From Pelargonium tetragonum (Eukaryota; Streptophyta; Magnoliopsida; Geraniales; Geraniaceae): 64,000 bases of DNA. The notes under the pieces are model-generated. The model ran no database searches. It was not told the DNA's origin and worked only from the letters and a program-made list of their open reading frames with translations. Shown here piece after piece: positions 49,091 to 61,738 of the stretch. Both the position numbers and the translations under genes were made by a program. The stretch lies in NCBI GenBank assembly GCA_036897445.1, contig JAYMTL010000003.1, positions 87,001 to 151,000 of the forward strand. The letters are read 5' to 3'. How positions within the stretch are numbered: position 1 is the first letter of the stretch; each line of letters opens with the position of its first letter.

Positions 49091-51731
49091 AACTACAAAT
49101 AGAAACCTAAGGCAACTACAAAAATCAAACCCAAGACTTTTCAAGTTCTACACTTGTAATTACCCAAAATCCTTAATCCACAATGCTTACTAATCTTCCT
49201 ACTAATTCTAGGGTTTACCCATAAGACTGGAAAACTAAAATACTAGCTATCTATTCCTTATATTAAAGCCTCTACTAAGAAAAAGACTTGAGTTCAAGTC
49301 GTAACCTATCACTTTAACAAGACTAGAACCTTTTCCTTTGCAGCAATCTCGGGATTCTAAAACTCTTAAAGATCTTTCGTACTTTGTACTCTTACTATAA
49401 AAAAAACCTCAAAAAGAATCCGGAGAGCCCTGTTCCCCGCTTGTAGATAACTTTAGCACTTTTAGTTAAACCTCCCATTTTGATAGACTTCCTCTTTCTC
49501 TCTAAAAAGGCTAAATCCCTTAGATCTTATTCCTTTTTCACTTTGTTGTAGGGGCAGTAAGAACGCAGGAACTCCTTAGATTTTTGTCCTTTTGACTGCT
49601 CCTGTTAATATAGTCAAAACTATCCTAGAATTTTATATCCTCCCTTACTTATGAGTGCCTATCACCTCTTATCTTACTAACTAAATAGGGTCTCCTCAAA
49701 GTCTCTCTTTTTAGATTTTAAGTACATACTTTCAAAAGATCCAGCTTAAAAAGTAATTAAGAGATAAAGGTATACAATCACTTAAAAGCGCAGCTTTAGG
49801 CTTATAAGAAAGCCCCCGAGCAACTCCAAAAAGGCCTTAAGTAATTTATTTAATACATGAAATACAAGAATTTACTGGTATACAAAGACTCGTTTATGTA
49901 AGGTGAATTTTATCCGGAGAACTTTTATGGGATTAAATAATTGTGGGTAAACTAATGGAAGCCCTCCCCAAAAATGCGCTTCAATTTCCAAAAGCTTTAT
50001 AGAGTAAAAACGTGTTAATAATAACCAGCCGTCTAGTTTTAGGCCCTATTGTTAGAGAGACTCGGGTGTTTGTTACGAATAGATAGAGTTAAAAGAAAAG
50101 GGCTCCTTTTGTATCCAATAAATTACCCTACATTTTACAAGGACGCCCCCCGGTTTCTGATGCAACTAGAAAATTTCTTTTTGAGCAAGTTTTACACTGG
50201 GAGTGTCTCTATCAAGATATAATAGAAGGATTCTTACTTGTTTTTGTTACAGGTTTGCATAAGCATTCCACTCTTCCTTTAACAAGCCCTCTCAAAATTA
50301 CAAATATCTCTAGAAAATGGAATAACTCAGAGCAGTCGATACCTTTTTCTTTATAAAATATCCTTAAGTTTAAATCTAACCTATAATTAGGAATCCCTCA
50401 AACCTAAGTGATAACAACGTCTTAAAATGCGCATTTCAAAGCACTTCTTTTATCTAAATTACTAATGAGAAAAATAGCAGTGTTAGTAAGGTCTACCTCT
50501 TATTACTATAAAACCTCTCTCCTAGAGCTAAATAACTAATTACATACAATTATAAGTTTTGAAGGTTTTGTTTATTACCCATTTACCTCTTATCTGGTTA
50601 GTGAATTTGGCTTTTTTTGTATTCCGGGGGGGTTTGCTTTCCCTTTATTAGGTGATTGAATTAAGATATACTATGAAAAATCTAACTAAGATTCCTCGAC
50701 GGTTTTTTACAAACAAAAGTTAATACCAGTTACTGCCCTTTATCCAAAAGTTCAGGAGTGATTTTTCTTTACAAATCCGAAAGCTTTGAGTTGTTCCTTG
50801 CTTGTTTTTGTCTCTTTAATTCGTCAAATCCGCACTTCGGGATAGGGCTATTCATTATGGTTTTATTCTATCCAGGATCTGAAAACGCTTCCTTGTTTTT
50901 TCTTTCAAAAGGATGTACTATAAATTAGGAATAGCAAAATTTAAAATAAGTAGGGTCCGTATCTCATATTCTGTAGTACTTACTTATACTACGTAAAACT
51001 TCTCTTAAAAAAGGACTCCTTTCTCGGAGCTGCAAAAGTAAAGAATTAAGTCATACATGGAAGGAGCGCTCACTACACAAAGTGGGAATACCCTAACTTT
51101 AGGATAAAAAAAGACTCTAATGAAAACTCTTACTAGACGAGTACTTTTCTACAAGCCCTACATTATAAAAGCTTTGCTATATAGGCGTCCTTTGTTTATT
51201 CTTGATACTCCAAACCACGGATAATAGACCCTTAAGTACTTAATTTATAGGCATCCTAATCCCAGATTATACCTTTCCGGGCATAAAATACGATTACTAG
51301 AAGCAGAAGTTCTTCAGAGTTACCAAGTATAATACGCCACAACCTTTCCTAAATTTTAGTTAAAGCCAGAAGCGACGGAGGACTTTGAGCCCTCTTTTTA
51401 TAAAGTGTGGAAACTTCTTTGTTAGTAAAAGCAAGTAAATTAAACGTAAACCGATAGCAAAACTCTTGATTCCTATAATGTAGATATCCTTAAGAAATTG
51501 GGTCAATTGAAGGGAGCACTTCGAAAAAAGAAAAAGTTAGTTAATTAAAGGGGTTATATCTTGAGTAAAATACTGAACAAAATTTCTCTTATACTTATTC
51601 ACTCTTTCTTACTTTAAAAGTATGAAATTCTGATTAGAATTCACTACAATGTGCTAAACAAAGATTCTAACTTTAAACAAAAGTGTTTGTCAATAGTAAA
51701 CCCCTCGAGAAGTTATAGCCCACTTTACCTT
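49091..51731. other. AT-rich block with one short repeat copy
   Basis: It contains an ACTTATGAGTGCCT string (49647-49660) shared with 60735 and 61697. No open frame of note. No gene recognised. Confidence 0.45.
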
Positions 51732-51749
51732 ATAACTATATATAGTTAT
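51732..51749. repeat. Perfect 18-bp palindrome
   Basis: ATAACTATA followed directly by its reverse complement TATAGTTAT, with no spacer. It is almost pure A/T, so in a TpA-rich background it may be fortuitous. Confidence 0.8.
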
Positions 51750-53259
51750 TAAGAGTTCAAAGCTTTGAACCTAGTCATTAATTAAAAGTTAAACTTCCTT
51801 TCCTAATGTTTTTATAAATTTAAGGGGTAACTTTGCTACAAGTAATCGGGATTTCTTTAAAGTATAGAGGGCAAGGACTTATATTATAGAAAATTAGTAA
51901 GCCCAAAGTTTGAAAAATAAAGATTAAGGTTTCGTGTTACATATAAGGCTCCCTTTTGCTTGGCAATTCTTGAATAATAGAGAATGTTCACTTATTTGGT
52001 TTATCCTGTATAGTAACTTCCACTAGGCCTTTTCGTTTATGTAACTTGCTGCTGATAAAAGGTAAGGAAATACAAAAGCACAACTTGTCTCTTATTAGAC
52101 CGGGACCCCCTAACTTGCTTTTGTTAAAATATCTCTGATCCTGCGAAATGCCTTTTAGCTTAATATCTTTTTAAGAGGCAAACTACTTAAACTTAACATC
52201 TTATTGCCTTTTATTCAGAGTCTTTATTGGTTTCTCCGACCCGGTGCTTCTTCAATTTAAAATAATATTGGGAAATTCTTGTTAGCTGTTATAATATCCT
52301 TTCTATACCCCCTAAAACCCCTTTAATCGGGCAGCCCCAAGTTTTACAATGTACCTTTTTAAAGGGAAACGCTTTTTAATAGTTTATATTCTATTATAGG
52401 AACTCCTCATACCAAGAATGAGAACACCCCCAACCCAAAGAAGCCAGCCTTACCACAGTTTTATTTAAGTGTGCTGTATACCTAGGTCCTTTGCTTATAT
52501 TGAGAGTTCCTTGTTTACTCAAGTTGTATAGTATAAGAACCCCCTTCCTTGCCAAAGGTTTTGTTCAAAACTTTAGTAGAGTTTTGTAGACATTTACCCG
52601 CGGTTTAGTATGATTTAGGGGCGGTCTATAAGTTTTTTACATAGGGTATCACCCGAACAATATAAATACAAACTTTCTTTGTTTTTGTTGGAAACATTTG
52701 TACAACCTGTTATAGTAATTGCTTTAGTAGAGCGCTATTACTTTCTCCCAGTATTAAGGGTTAAGTGAAATCTAGATCTTCTTTATTACCTCTAGCATGT
52801 TCACATTTTCCTGACTTTGTCACCTTATTTTCCTATTAGGAGTTTTCTGCATTCATATAGTTTTGAGCTGTACTTTATAGTCGACAGGGGGCCTCCTCCC
52901 TAAATGGATTACCCTTTTTTTGGACAAGACTTAAGAGTAAAGTATCTGTTTGTTTATCCAAAGCTAAAATCCCTCTAGTTTAAGTTACGTATTATCAGGA
53001 AGTTCCTTTTTAAGAAAGATAATCTTAGAAGAAATTCTGTACCAGCTTATACATTAGCATGAAAATGTCCTCTTTACTCATGTATCTTACCAAGGAATTC
53101 TATTAACAAATAGTACAATATGTCCTATCCGTAGGTGATGGCCCGAGTCGGTTAGATTTTAAGAGGAACAAAGGCTCTAATTATTCTAATAATTGGAGGA
53201 AAACAAAGTTATATTCTATAAGAGTGAAATTCTATTACAAAACCAAAGCTTTCCCTCTA
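51750..53259. other. AT-rich block without a recognisable gene
   Basis: Nothing recognisable beyond GC dyads. It grades into a compositional island at its right end. Confidence 0.5.
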
Positions 53260-54310
53260 AAAACTTATTCATTTCTTTCGTAACCCTGTCAATTGAGTAT
53301 TCTTGCTGTACCAATTCCGTCTTTAAAACTCAACCGAACTAGAAAATCCTAAATGGAAAGTAGGAATAGACTTCCGAACCAATAGAATGCAGCAACAGTC
53401 ACCCGGTTTCATTAAGACAAGGGATTTTCTGCTTTGCCAGCTCATAAACCGGCTATCAAGAACAACTTCTCAAGTAAGGAATACATTTTCTTAGAATCCG
53501 GAACATCCTTTTAAGATTAAGAATTATGACTTTCCTAATTTTGTCTCTCAAAGCTACACTTGCTGCAAAGTCTTTCCCACATGTGAATACAATCCCAGGA
53601 ATCCGGTTTATGTCTTAAACTCCTTTACCAGTTTACCAGCGAATCTCAAAGGAAATCCTAGGAAGAAAATCCCTTCAGTTACCGCCACAGTGCAAATAGC
53701 AAGTAAATTACACTGTACTCGTTAAACAAATAATCACTCTATAAAATTCTAGGAAATTTGATAGGAATAAAGCTTTCATCAAGATAAACTAAACTTTCCT
53801 TGCTTCCAAGAATTAGGAATGTACTCTCACATCTCCTAAGCACTTTCATTTATTAGGCAATATTTATCTTGCAGGCAGTCTCATATGAGTTTAAGTTCTT
53901 CTTGAACACTACTAAAAAGGAACTTTGACTCTGAAACCCTTTCATTCTTGTCTGGTAAGAGTTAGAACGTAAGCAAGACAAGAAATTCCCGCTTAACTTA
54001 GTGGATTCCCTCCTTAACTAGATAAGAACTAAGGCAACCTTTGTTGAAATCTACTGAATTCTATCTTAACTCAATTAGTTGTGAAACCTGTGCCTGTATC
54101 ACTAACTTCAAAAAAACTGGCTTTAGTCTTAAGTTTAAGAGACTGAAGCTATGTGTATTCCGAATACATCCCCTTACTATACTAGGGGCTTGTGAACACT
54201 AAGTAAGTTACCAGAACTCCTCCCTTATACCATTTTCATTAATTGTTAATTAAGGAGTTGCAAGGTGCGAAGCCCAACAAGAAAACTTTCACTTTAAAAA
54301 AAGAAAATAG
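53260..54310. other. Second compositional island, possibly coding-derived
   Basis: TpG and CpA are again more frequent and the sequence looks less TpA-biased, like 36.7-38.4 kb. Short strings (CAAGAAC, then GGAATACATT, then TCTCTCAAA) occur in the same order as in the reverse complement of 37.3-37.5 kb, hinting at relatedness. Parts of the + strand look coding-like (53600-53700), but no family is recognised and it is broken. Confidence 0.3.
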
Positions 54311-54437
54311 GAAAAAGAGTGCGAGGTAATGTAATTAGTTTGAACAAGAGTATCCATTTTGAACGTCTCTCTTTCTAGGATTTCGCAATACCTATAGAGA
54401 ATTTCTAGAAAGTTCTAGTCAAATTTTCTAAGATAGA

Positions 54438-54625
54438 TTATATACAGTAAATCGGTAGAATGGGTTCAGTAGGCTGGGTCGAGGAATACAGACATAGAAA
54501 GGGCGGAAAGTTATCAGTATACTTTCTTCTTCACTACGATTAGGCAACTCTCAAGTCTCTGGTATATATCTATAGCGACTCCTTTTTTACAAATTTGCTT
54601 ACAAGTTCGAACTAAGTTCCATTCC
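54438..54625 (+). repeat. Diverged direct duplication, copy B (partner at 35633-35750)
   Basis: Same block order as copy A. The extra segment after GGTAGAAT (about 54461-54523, GTAGGCTGGGTCGAGG-type) is GC-richer than its surroundings. It could be the ancestral middle part lost from copy A, or an insertion in copy B. Confidence 0.7.
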
Positions 54626-56439
54626 AAGCAGAGGAGGCGCTTTTGCACATTCAAGGCTTTTTAAGTCCTTACTGGAGTTTCTTTATTACCTTTTTTTCTC
54701 TTCTTTACAATAGGATAAGGACACTGGCTAAAAACAAAAGGAGGAATTACTAAGACCAAGAAGAAGAGCCTACAGGTTCTAGTTATTAACAACAAATAAA
54801 AAGTAGCGCTTTTCCCGCTATACGAAACATAAAAATTCTTTTTCTTCGGAGTCTCTCTATAGGGAAATGCAGGTCGAGGACTTTTGCCGCTATACTGGAC
54901 TACCTTTTTTACGAAAAAAGAGGCCTGAAATCGAGATCCTACATTGGGAAATGCCCTAAAAACTTTGTTCAGATTTTACCTACTGCAAAATCAATAAACA
55001 GGTTTTTAGCTAACAAAGTTCGCCCGGTTTTCAAAAAAAGTAGCCCAGTATACAGTAAAATAAAACAAGCTACTTCCAAAAGGAACTCTTCTTGGATTCA
55101 AAACCAAGGCCAGGTGAAAGAAATTGAGCGGGCTTTCCTGTCCTGCCCCTAAGTTCCTTGGAATTCTTTACGTGGAGTCCTGCAGAAGAATACACTAAGG
55201 TATTCCTTCGATTTCTTAGGTCTTGGCTAGTTCAACTTATTTGCTAATTGTTAAACTAAAGCTTCGAACTAGAGAAGCAAGAGCCACATAGCACACCTTA
55301 TTCATGGACTTGCCCTAGATTTTGACTTATTCTGAAGTCCTTAAACTAGAAAAAGTTTTTATATTAACTAGGAAACACCGTACCTTATAGGAAGGCACCT
55401 TAGCTTACTTGTTACTATTATATGGAGGAGATTGCGCCTTAGAAAGGTTTGTAATGGTTATTGTACCCCACGTCTAACGGAGGGGATCTAGGTAAACCTC
55501 GACTGACTGGATAGACTCATGAGAAGGCAGGCCCTTAGGTTTTATAACTCTTATGACTTTACACTATCCGGAATTGGAAACCCTGGAAACAGAGGAACAC
55601 AAAAGACAAGCTTTTGCTTGGGATACTATAAACAAGGAACTATTATAGAATAATTAGGAGCGCGGATAAATAGGGTAAAGCGAGTTCCCGCTCTGGGATA
55701 GCTTTATAACCTCATTGTTAGAAATTCTTACTTACCTTTCAAAAGGGCCCTTTTAGTTTCACTTTTATACTTTGGTATTTTACCAGGGCCTAACTTTCTT
55801 TAAGTTTTTAGGAGCTGGACTCTGATTATGGGAGATAAAGGTATTCCCCGGACTTAGTGTACCTACCTTCTCTTGTTGTTACTGTATAAAGTAGAATAGA
55901 AATCCTATAGGGTTAGGTAATAGTTTATCTTCCTGACTTCCCTATCTAGTTAACTGAAGAGCTAAGCCCTTCTATAAAAGTAAGCAAATCTAAATTATCT
56001 AAGAAATTTGAAAGAAAAAAAGCATTATAGATATAGAAACTTCAGTATTGTTTTGACTTAATCCCTATTGCTTGTTATAGGCCTTTTAAAGTCTTTAATT
56101 CATTAAGGAGTTGCTCTTAATGTGCCCTTGTTAAAAATATCCAAATACTAAAGCGGCTGAATAAAGTAGGGGCACTCGTTGTTTCCTATGTGTAATATGT
56201 CCTCGCTTAATAGGGGTATTCGTGTACTATCTAGTATAACTAAGTATCCCTCCCTCAGTTACACTAGAGTCGGGTAGAAACCGTTACAATTATATCTAAA
56301 GGTTATCCTATCTTTGTCAGTAACTCCAAAAAAGAGGAGTTAGCTACAATTAGGTAGTACACTAGCTGCAGGTTATCAACCTATTCCTAAGGTTATTAAG
56401 ATGTTCTATCTCTTCTACCCTTTCTAGAAATCTTCTTAA
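54626..56439. other. AT-rich block without a recognisable gene
   Basis: No open frame of note and no RNA gene seen. Confidence 0.5.
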
Positions 56440-56830
56440 AGAATAGGTATTTATAAAAAAAGTTAATTAAGTCTAAAAAAGAGGAAAAATAAGAAAGAAG
56501 ATTCGGCAGATGCAGGTGTCTAAGGCGTAAGTATGTTTATCTAAAGGACCTATAACTTTACTGCTCTATAACAAAAGTATAGTAGACGGATAGGTGCTAT
56601 ACTTCCTATCCTAATACTCAAGGGAATACGGTAGTTACAAGTACAGGCTGCAAAAGGAAGTCCTATATCCTTTAAAGAGTAAGACTGAAGCTACTGCCGA
56701 GTGTAGGTCTAGCTAAGAAGATAGAGACTCTAAGTATAGTAAAGTCTAGTAAAAGGGTCTAGGTATTTTAGTTGGTTAAGAAGAAAGGAAATAAGCAGCT
56801 TCAAAGAGAATACTGAAACTATAAAAATAC
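56440..56830 (+). repeat. Dispersed strand-biased repeat, copy 8
   Basis: A/G-rich + strand with lysine-codon-rich short frames. GTTACAAGTACAG at about 56634 matches 24359-24370. Boundaries are approximate. A further A-rich stretch at 57090-57240 may be another fragment. Confidence 0.3.
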
Positions 56831-59422
56831 ACGTTTAAAGCCTACGTTATAGAAAAAAGAAGTTTAATGAGTACACTGACCCGTGTTTTAGGGCGCGTGA
56901 ATGCTCCTACAATAAGTTCTTGATACAGTTGTAATGAATCTGGATTTGTTGTCCTCAGTACTTTATTTTTAGTTTATGGGAAGCCCTTCCTTAAATGTTT
57001 AAAAAATCTTTCTTGTTTACTCCAGAATTTCAAGGTTAAATAGGCAGGCTTTTTATTCGTGTTTCATATTCTAGATAATGAATACTAATGCAGGTGCGGG
57101 TTTAGCTTTTAAGAAAAGCAGCAGAGGCAAGGATATATTACAAAGCTACAAGAGCAGGTAAGAAAACTGAGTTAGAGAAGAGTGGGAAAATCAGTCAATA
57201 AGAGTCCGATAGGTCTAGTTATTCTGAAGAGTAAGAAGTTGTCAGTTCCTTTTGAATGTTTAGGAGTTTTCTAAAAAAAGGAGAGGCCAGATGGGTTTTG
57301 CCTTATCGGATATTTATTCCGAAATTATGAATAGTAACAGAAACCTAGTTTGCCGCAAGGCAGGAGTATGAGTAAGAAGCAAACAAGTTAAAGAGAGGTT
57401 TTATGGGACTTGTATTCCTGTATTCTAGCCAAAATAGGTAGGAAAGATGAAATGTACAAAAACTTAACTTGGTGCCTAAACGTGTGATAAGCCAAATTTC
57501 AAATTCGGCATTCCTCCAAAAAAGACAGGATTACCATTAGCCTTCCATTTAAATTTAAGAAACTCCTCAGAATCCTGTTAAATACGTAAAGTTAAGTATA
57601 CTCCGATTTTTTGGTATGAGACATTCCTCGCTACGTATTTAAGGGGAGCTGGGGCTTCTTCTGAAGGATTACTAAAACAGTAGTAAGGTTTTTAAGGGCT
57701 AATTTAACTTCAGAGTCTGCTCGAATATCTCTATATATCTTAAACAACTCTCGGGGCAACTGCTAAATAGAAGAAAATCCGGTATTATAATTCTAAGTGT
57801 CTAAGCGAAAGAATTTAGACTCTTTATTTAAGTTCTTTTAAGGGGGTACTTACCAGGATATTCTGATTAGGGAATTAGCCCTTGCTTCTGTCCTGCATTG
57901 GATTTCGTGTCTTCCTTTAGTATTTCGAGAAAGCTTTTTCCATACTCTTGACTTGAGAGGCCGGGTAGGGAGAAAGCTCCTGCCTGTAAGGGGCATACCG
58001 CGTGAATTGCAGCTCCACTAAATTAAGGATCTCTTATAGGTTATTACCTGATGTAAATAGGCCTGCTCTTTTACAAGGCAATCCATACAAGTTTTTGTAA
58101 TAGGTGCATTCCTCAATATAGAATGAAAAGTCCAAGTTTATAATGCGAGACAAAATCTGGTAGGGAAGCCGGTCTTTTGCTTTTTTCGATCTAATGAAGT
58201 GATAAAACCCGCTTCGGCAGGGCCCTTTACTTTGGTGAGTAAATACACTCGTAGGGGTCCTCTTTTATCAGTATCGCTTTTCACTAAACATCAAGGGATT
58301 TCTTGACTAGGTATTTCAAGGGGCCTGGGGGGTTTTATAACTAAAGTCAATCTTTTTGTAAGCAAGAAGAGCTTCAAAAGAGTGGGGGGGTGGGGATTAA
58401 AAAAGATAGGCAGATGTATTTTTATGAATTCCCCTTTTATTGATATCAAATCTTATCTAAGACTTTTGATTGGAGGGGAGTACTCATACCTTTCGTATTT
58501 GGCGCCTAAATTTGTATTACTTCGGAGTACTCCTGGGATTAAGAGGATCCCCTTAGAATCTAATTAGAAGTTTTTACCAGAAGGTAAGTTTGGTGCCTTT
58601 GACTACAAGTAGTGCACGGATTTTATATTAAACTTTAGTATAATAAAAGGTTTCTTTATTCTTTACTAGACTAGGGATTATTTCAAAGTAAGCTAGCTTT
58701 CTCGAAAGGATGTATTTAACCGAGGACAGGTTGAGCTCTTGTACTAAGCTTTATTGAATTACTTGTATTGATCACAAGTACTCTATATTATTATAGGAAG
58801 ATATCCTTTATGTACTTACTTTCTTGGCCCCGATTTAATAATTTAATATAGCCATTTCGTGAAGTATAGTGTTGATACCCTTTTTATTTAAGCGATAATT
58901 AATTCTAGAGAATCTTGTGAAACTTTTATAAGAAACAAGTATTCCTGAATACCTATGCCTCCTATTACTATAGGACTCTAGCGCTTAATAGACTTACCAG
59001 GATACTTCCTTTTCAAGGGATGCACTTTACAATTACTTCAGGCTATAAGTTCTTTTTATTTGCTTTATCAGATAATAGTCAAACAGTAGAGACTAGTTAA
59101 ACAATAGTACATAACACCTTGGGGAGGGCTAAGAGTAGCAATCCAAATGCCTTGGGGGGGTAGAACAGAGGAATCCCGATTAAAAGAATCCCATAAAAAA
59201 GGGCGGACATAAATCAACAACTTAAATAAGGACCCATAAAGGGGAGTGCCCTTGTACAATAGGACTATGAAGTCTAACTCTATGCTAGCAGTTAGAGGAC
59301 TTGGCGCTAGCTGCTTAGGAATTCTACTCTTAGTCGAGTTTTTTTTACAAGGTTTCTAGTCTTTTTTGTAAATTTATATCAATATCTTATATTCTTAAGT
59401 CTGAAGTCTCTCTATTTCGGGT
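56831..59422. other. AT-rich block without a recognisable gene
   Basis: Frames 58382-58567 (+) and 59068-59259 (-) have no motif. G-runs of up to seven occur at 58384-58390 and 59154-59160. Nothing else noted. Confidence 0.45.
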
Positions 59423-59443
59423 TAAAGAGAGATAAAGAGAGAT
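59423..59443 (+). repeat. Short tandem repeat, 10-bp unit, two copies
   Basis: TAAAGAGAGA occurs twice in a row and is followed by T. Confidence 0.8.
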
Positions 59444-59899
59444 ATGGAAAGGGAGTCTCTAGTTAATTACTTGTTGACAAGAATGTATAAAGCAAATAAA
59501 GTTAAGTTAAGGTCTTCAATTCACAAAGTTTTTCGGGGACTGGGCTCTATAAAGGTACTCTATATCAAGAGGCATAGTTAAAATAAGTATAATTTCCTTA
59601 TGGGAATCCCTTTCGATCCTATAGCAAAGCTCCCAAACCAATGCAAAACTCTACTAGGAATATTTCTTAAATTGCCCGCACCGTGTAATTGTTGAAAGCG
59701 CACATGTTTTAGTATGAATCTAGCACTTAAGATCTATATTTTCAGAGAAAGATGTATTCTAGTCTTATACTAAGGTATAACTCCCCTAAAAACCTTAAAA
59801 ATCCAGTAGATATGGGTTTAATTTATGCAAGAGAGCTTCTTTTCTTTTATATTAGTTAATAATAAACCAGTCCCTTACTCCTTACTGTAGGGTTGCCTG

Positions 59900-60060
59900 C
59901 CTTGTTCTTTCCCTCTTTCTTATGTTGTATTCTTCTATTGTTTTATTGTATTAGTGTATTAGTGTATTAGATTTTTTATAAAAGTATATTGTTCTTTATA
60001 TTGTATTGGATAGTCTTAATTGTCTAGGGGATATTCCTCTTTTGCTTTAGTTGTTTTTAC
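59900..60060 (-). repeat. AT-rich lead of the dispersed repeat, with an 8-bp tandem repeat
   Basis: The reverse complement contains CCAATACAATATAAAGAAC and AATACACTAATACAC strings like the lead of copies at 23.8 and 48.8 kb. Within it GTATTAGT is repeated nearly three times (59948-59970). Either a truncated family member or a chance AT-rich run. Confidence 0.3.
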
Positions 60061-60734
60061 TTTAGAGAGGAGTAAGCCTTATGGATTAGAGGTAAGTATT
60101 TCCTAAAAGAAAGTTTAGTCTTAGGAGTTCCGTTAACAAGATAAATCTTGCCTTAGTAGCAGCTATAACTTCTAAGTCTTTACTAGAAATTCCTTATCTT
60201 ACTTAACTAGATTGAGATTAAGGAACATGAAGCAGAGGTAACCTTCTCTACTTTATGGACTAGGAAAAGCTTTTTTAGAGATGTATTACCATTAATAGGT
60301 AAATTCCTCTTGCCCTATGCTCTTATCGAAAATTGAGGAATATGCCTTAAGCGATAATAAGTACGTCCTTGCTATCGATAGTGAGGGAGTTTGTATAATA
60401 TTCTGAATATATCTACATACATTGATAATAAACACAAATTTCTTTGTTTCTTCATATTCATATCTATTTTTCTTAAGACTCAAAAACTTGTTGAAATTCC
60501 CTTGACATTAAGTACAGGAAAGTTTTCTAAATACAAATTTACCAAGGAGAATCCCCTGCAAAGGATAGTACCTCGACTTGTTACCTACCTCCGAGAATGC
60601 ACTAACAGCCAGGGGTAAAGCTCTTATCTTACTTTAGAAGTTTCTTGACTTGCACCCAAACTCGTACAAAAGAAACTTTACAGTAGGAAATCCTTTATTA
60701 AAATATCTTTCTCGGTAAAAAGCTCACCTTGTTT
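60061..60734. other. AT-rich block without a recognisable gene
   Basis: Overlapping opposite frames (60292-60483 -, 60391-60618 +) have no motif and are probably chance. Confidence 0.45.
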
Positions 60735-60776
60735 ACTTATGAGTGTCCCTTACATCTTATACTGAAATCCGTAAAC
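60735..60776 (+). repeat. 42-base diverged repeat, copy A
   Basis: ACTTATGAGTG...ACTGAAATCCGTAAAC. It aligns with 61697-61738 over the same length with one small offset (about three quarters identical by eye). The first part also matches 49647-49660 and the CTTATGAG anchor of the strand-biased family. Confidence 0.6.
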
Positions 60777-61483
60777 AAAAGCAAATACAAATAACTACTC
60801 TTTTAATTTACCTGTTAATCAATCATACCGGTTTATACCCCAGAAACCTATAGCACTTACTTAGAAAATTCCTAACTTTTAGAGCTATACTCTTAAGGTT
60901 TTCAGTCCTCTTGTTGCTGCCCATAGCTCCATAGCTTATGTGGTATAGGTATTATAATATAAAGTTTATAGAAATAGAATGGTATTTATTACTCTTTATT
61001 AGATAGTGATGGAATAGATTAGGTCTTTTAGGAGTTATGCTATCTATTATCTTGTATTAGTAGGATAATTTCTCTTGCTCTTTGTTCTTATCATTAAAAA
61101 AAGAGGAAAGAAATCCTAGTAGTCTTGTTATAATTCCTTGTTATCCTGAGGAGCTGAAAAAGACCCAGCTAAATTTGAAAATTGAAACCTCCCGAACCTC
61201 GTGTTAGAGACTCGGGTCTTTCCTTTTTAGAGTTTCTCGGACTTCGGTTAACTAAGGAAAGAAGTTTAACACATAAGGAAACCCTTCCTTTAATTAAAAA
61301 ACTTATTACGAGTATCCATTCCAGGATAACCTAGACTAAGTTATATCCACCTTGACACTCTTCTTAAGAGCTGTAACCGTTGTATTCTGTAAACCTTTTT
61401 TCTTTAATATTCTGTATCTTAACATAAGAGGTAGGTAAAAGAGGAAACTCCCTAATTCTATTCCAAATTCTTTATATATCCAA
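60777..61483. other. AT-rich block without a recognisable gene
   Basis: Nothing supported. The T-rich + strand around 60930-61090 vaguely resembles the dispersed-repeat lead. Confidence 0.4.
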
Positions 61484-61507
61484 AGCTAAACAAAGAAGAA
61501 TTCCTTT
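61484..61507 (+). repeat. 24-base identical dispersed repeat, copy B
   Basis: Identical to 38132-38155 and in the same orientation, 23 kb apart. Confidence 0.75.
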
Positions 61508-61696
61508 AAGCTTTTAATTGTTCCTTGTTGCTACTCTGGATTAGAAGAAAGAGAGTCCTTACCTACTTTACCTTGATTTATCCAATTAGGAGAGATGCCT
61601 ATAACCTATACCTCTGTTCACCAGTCTTAGGAGCTAGTTCAGAAGGATACTATAAGAAAGACTCTTGGACAAAGTAAACGGAGTGACTTCTTAAAC

Positions 61697-61738
61697 ACTT
61701 ATGAGTGCCCATAACCCAGTACTTGAAATCCTTAAAAC
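61697..61738 (+). repeat. 42-base diverged repeat, copy B
   Basis: ACTTATGAGTGCCC...ACTTGAAATCCTTAAAAC. Partner of 60735-60776, about 960 bases away in direct orientation. Confidence 0.6.
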
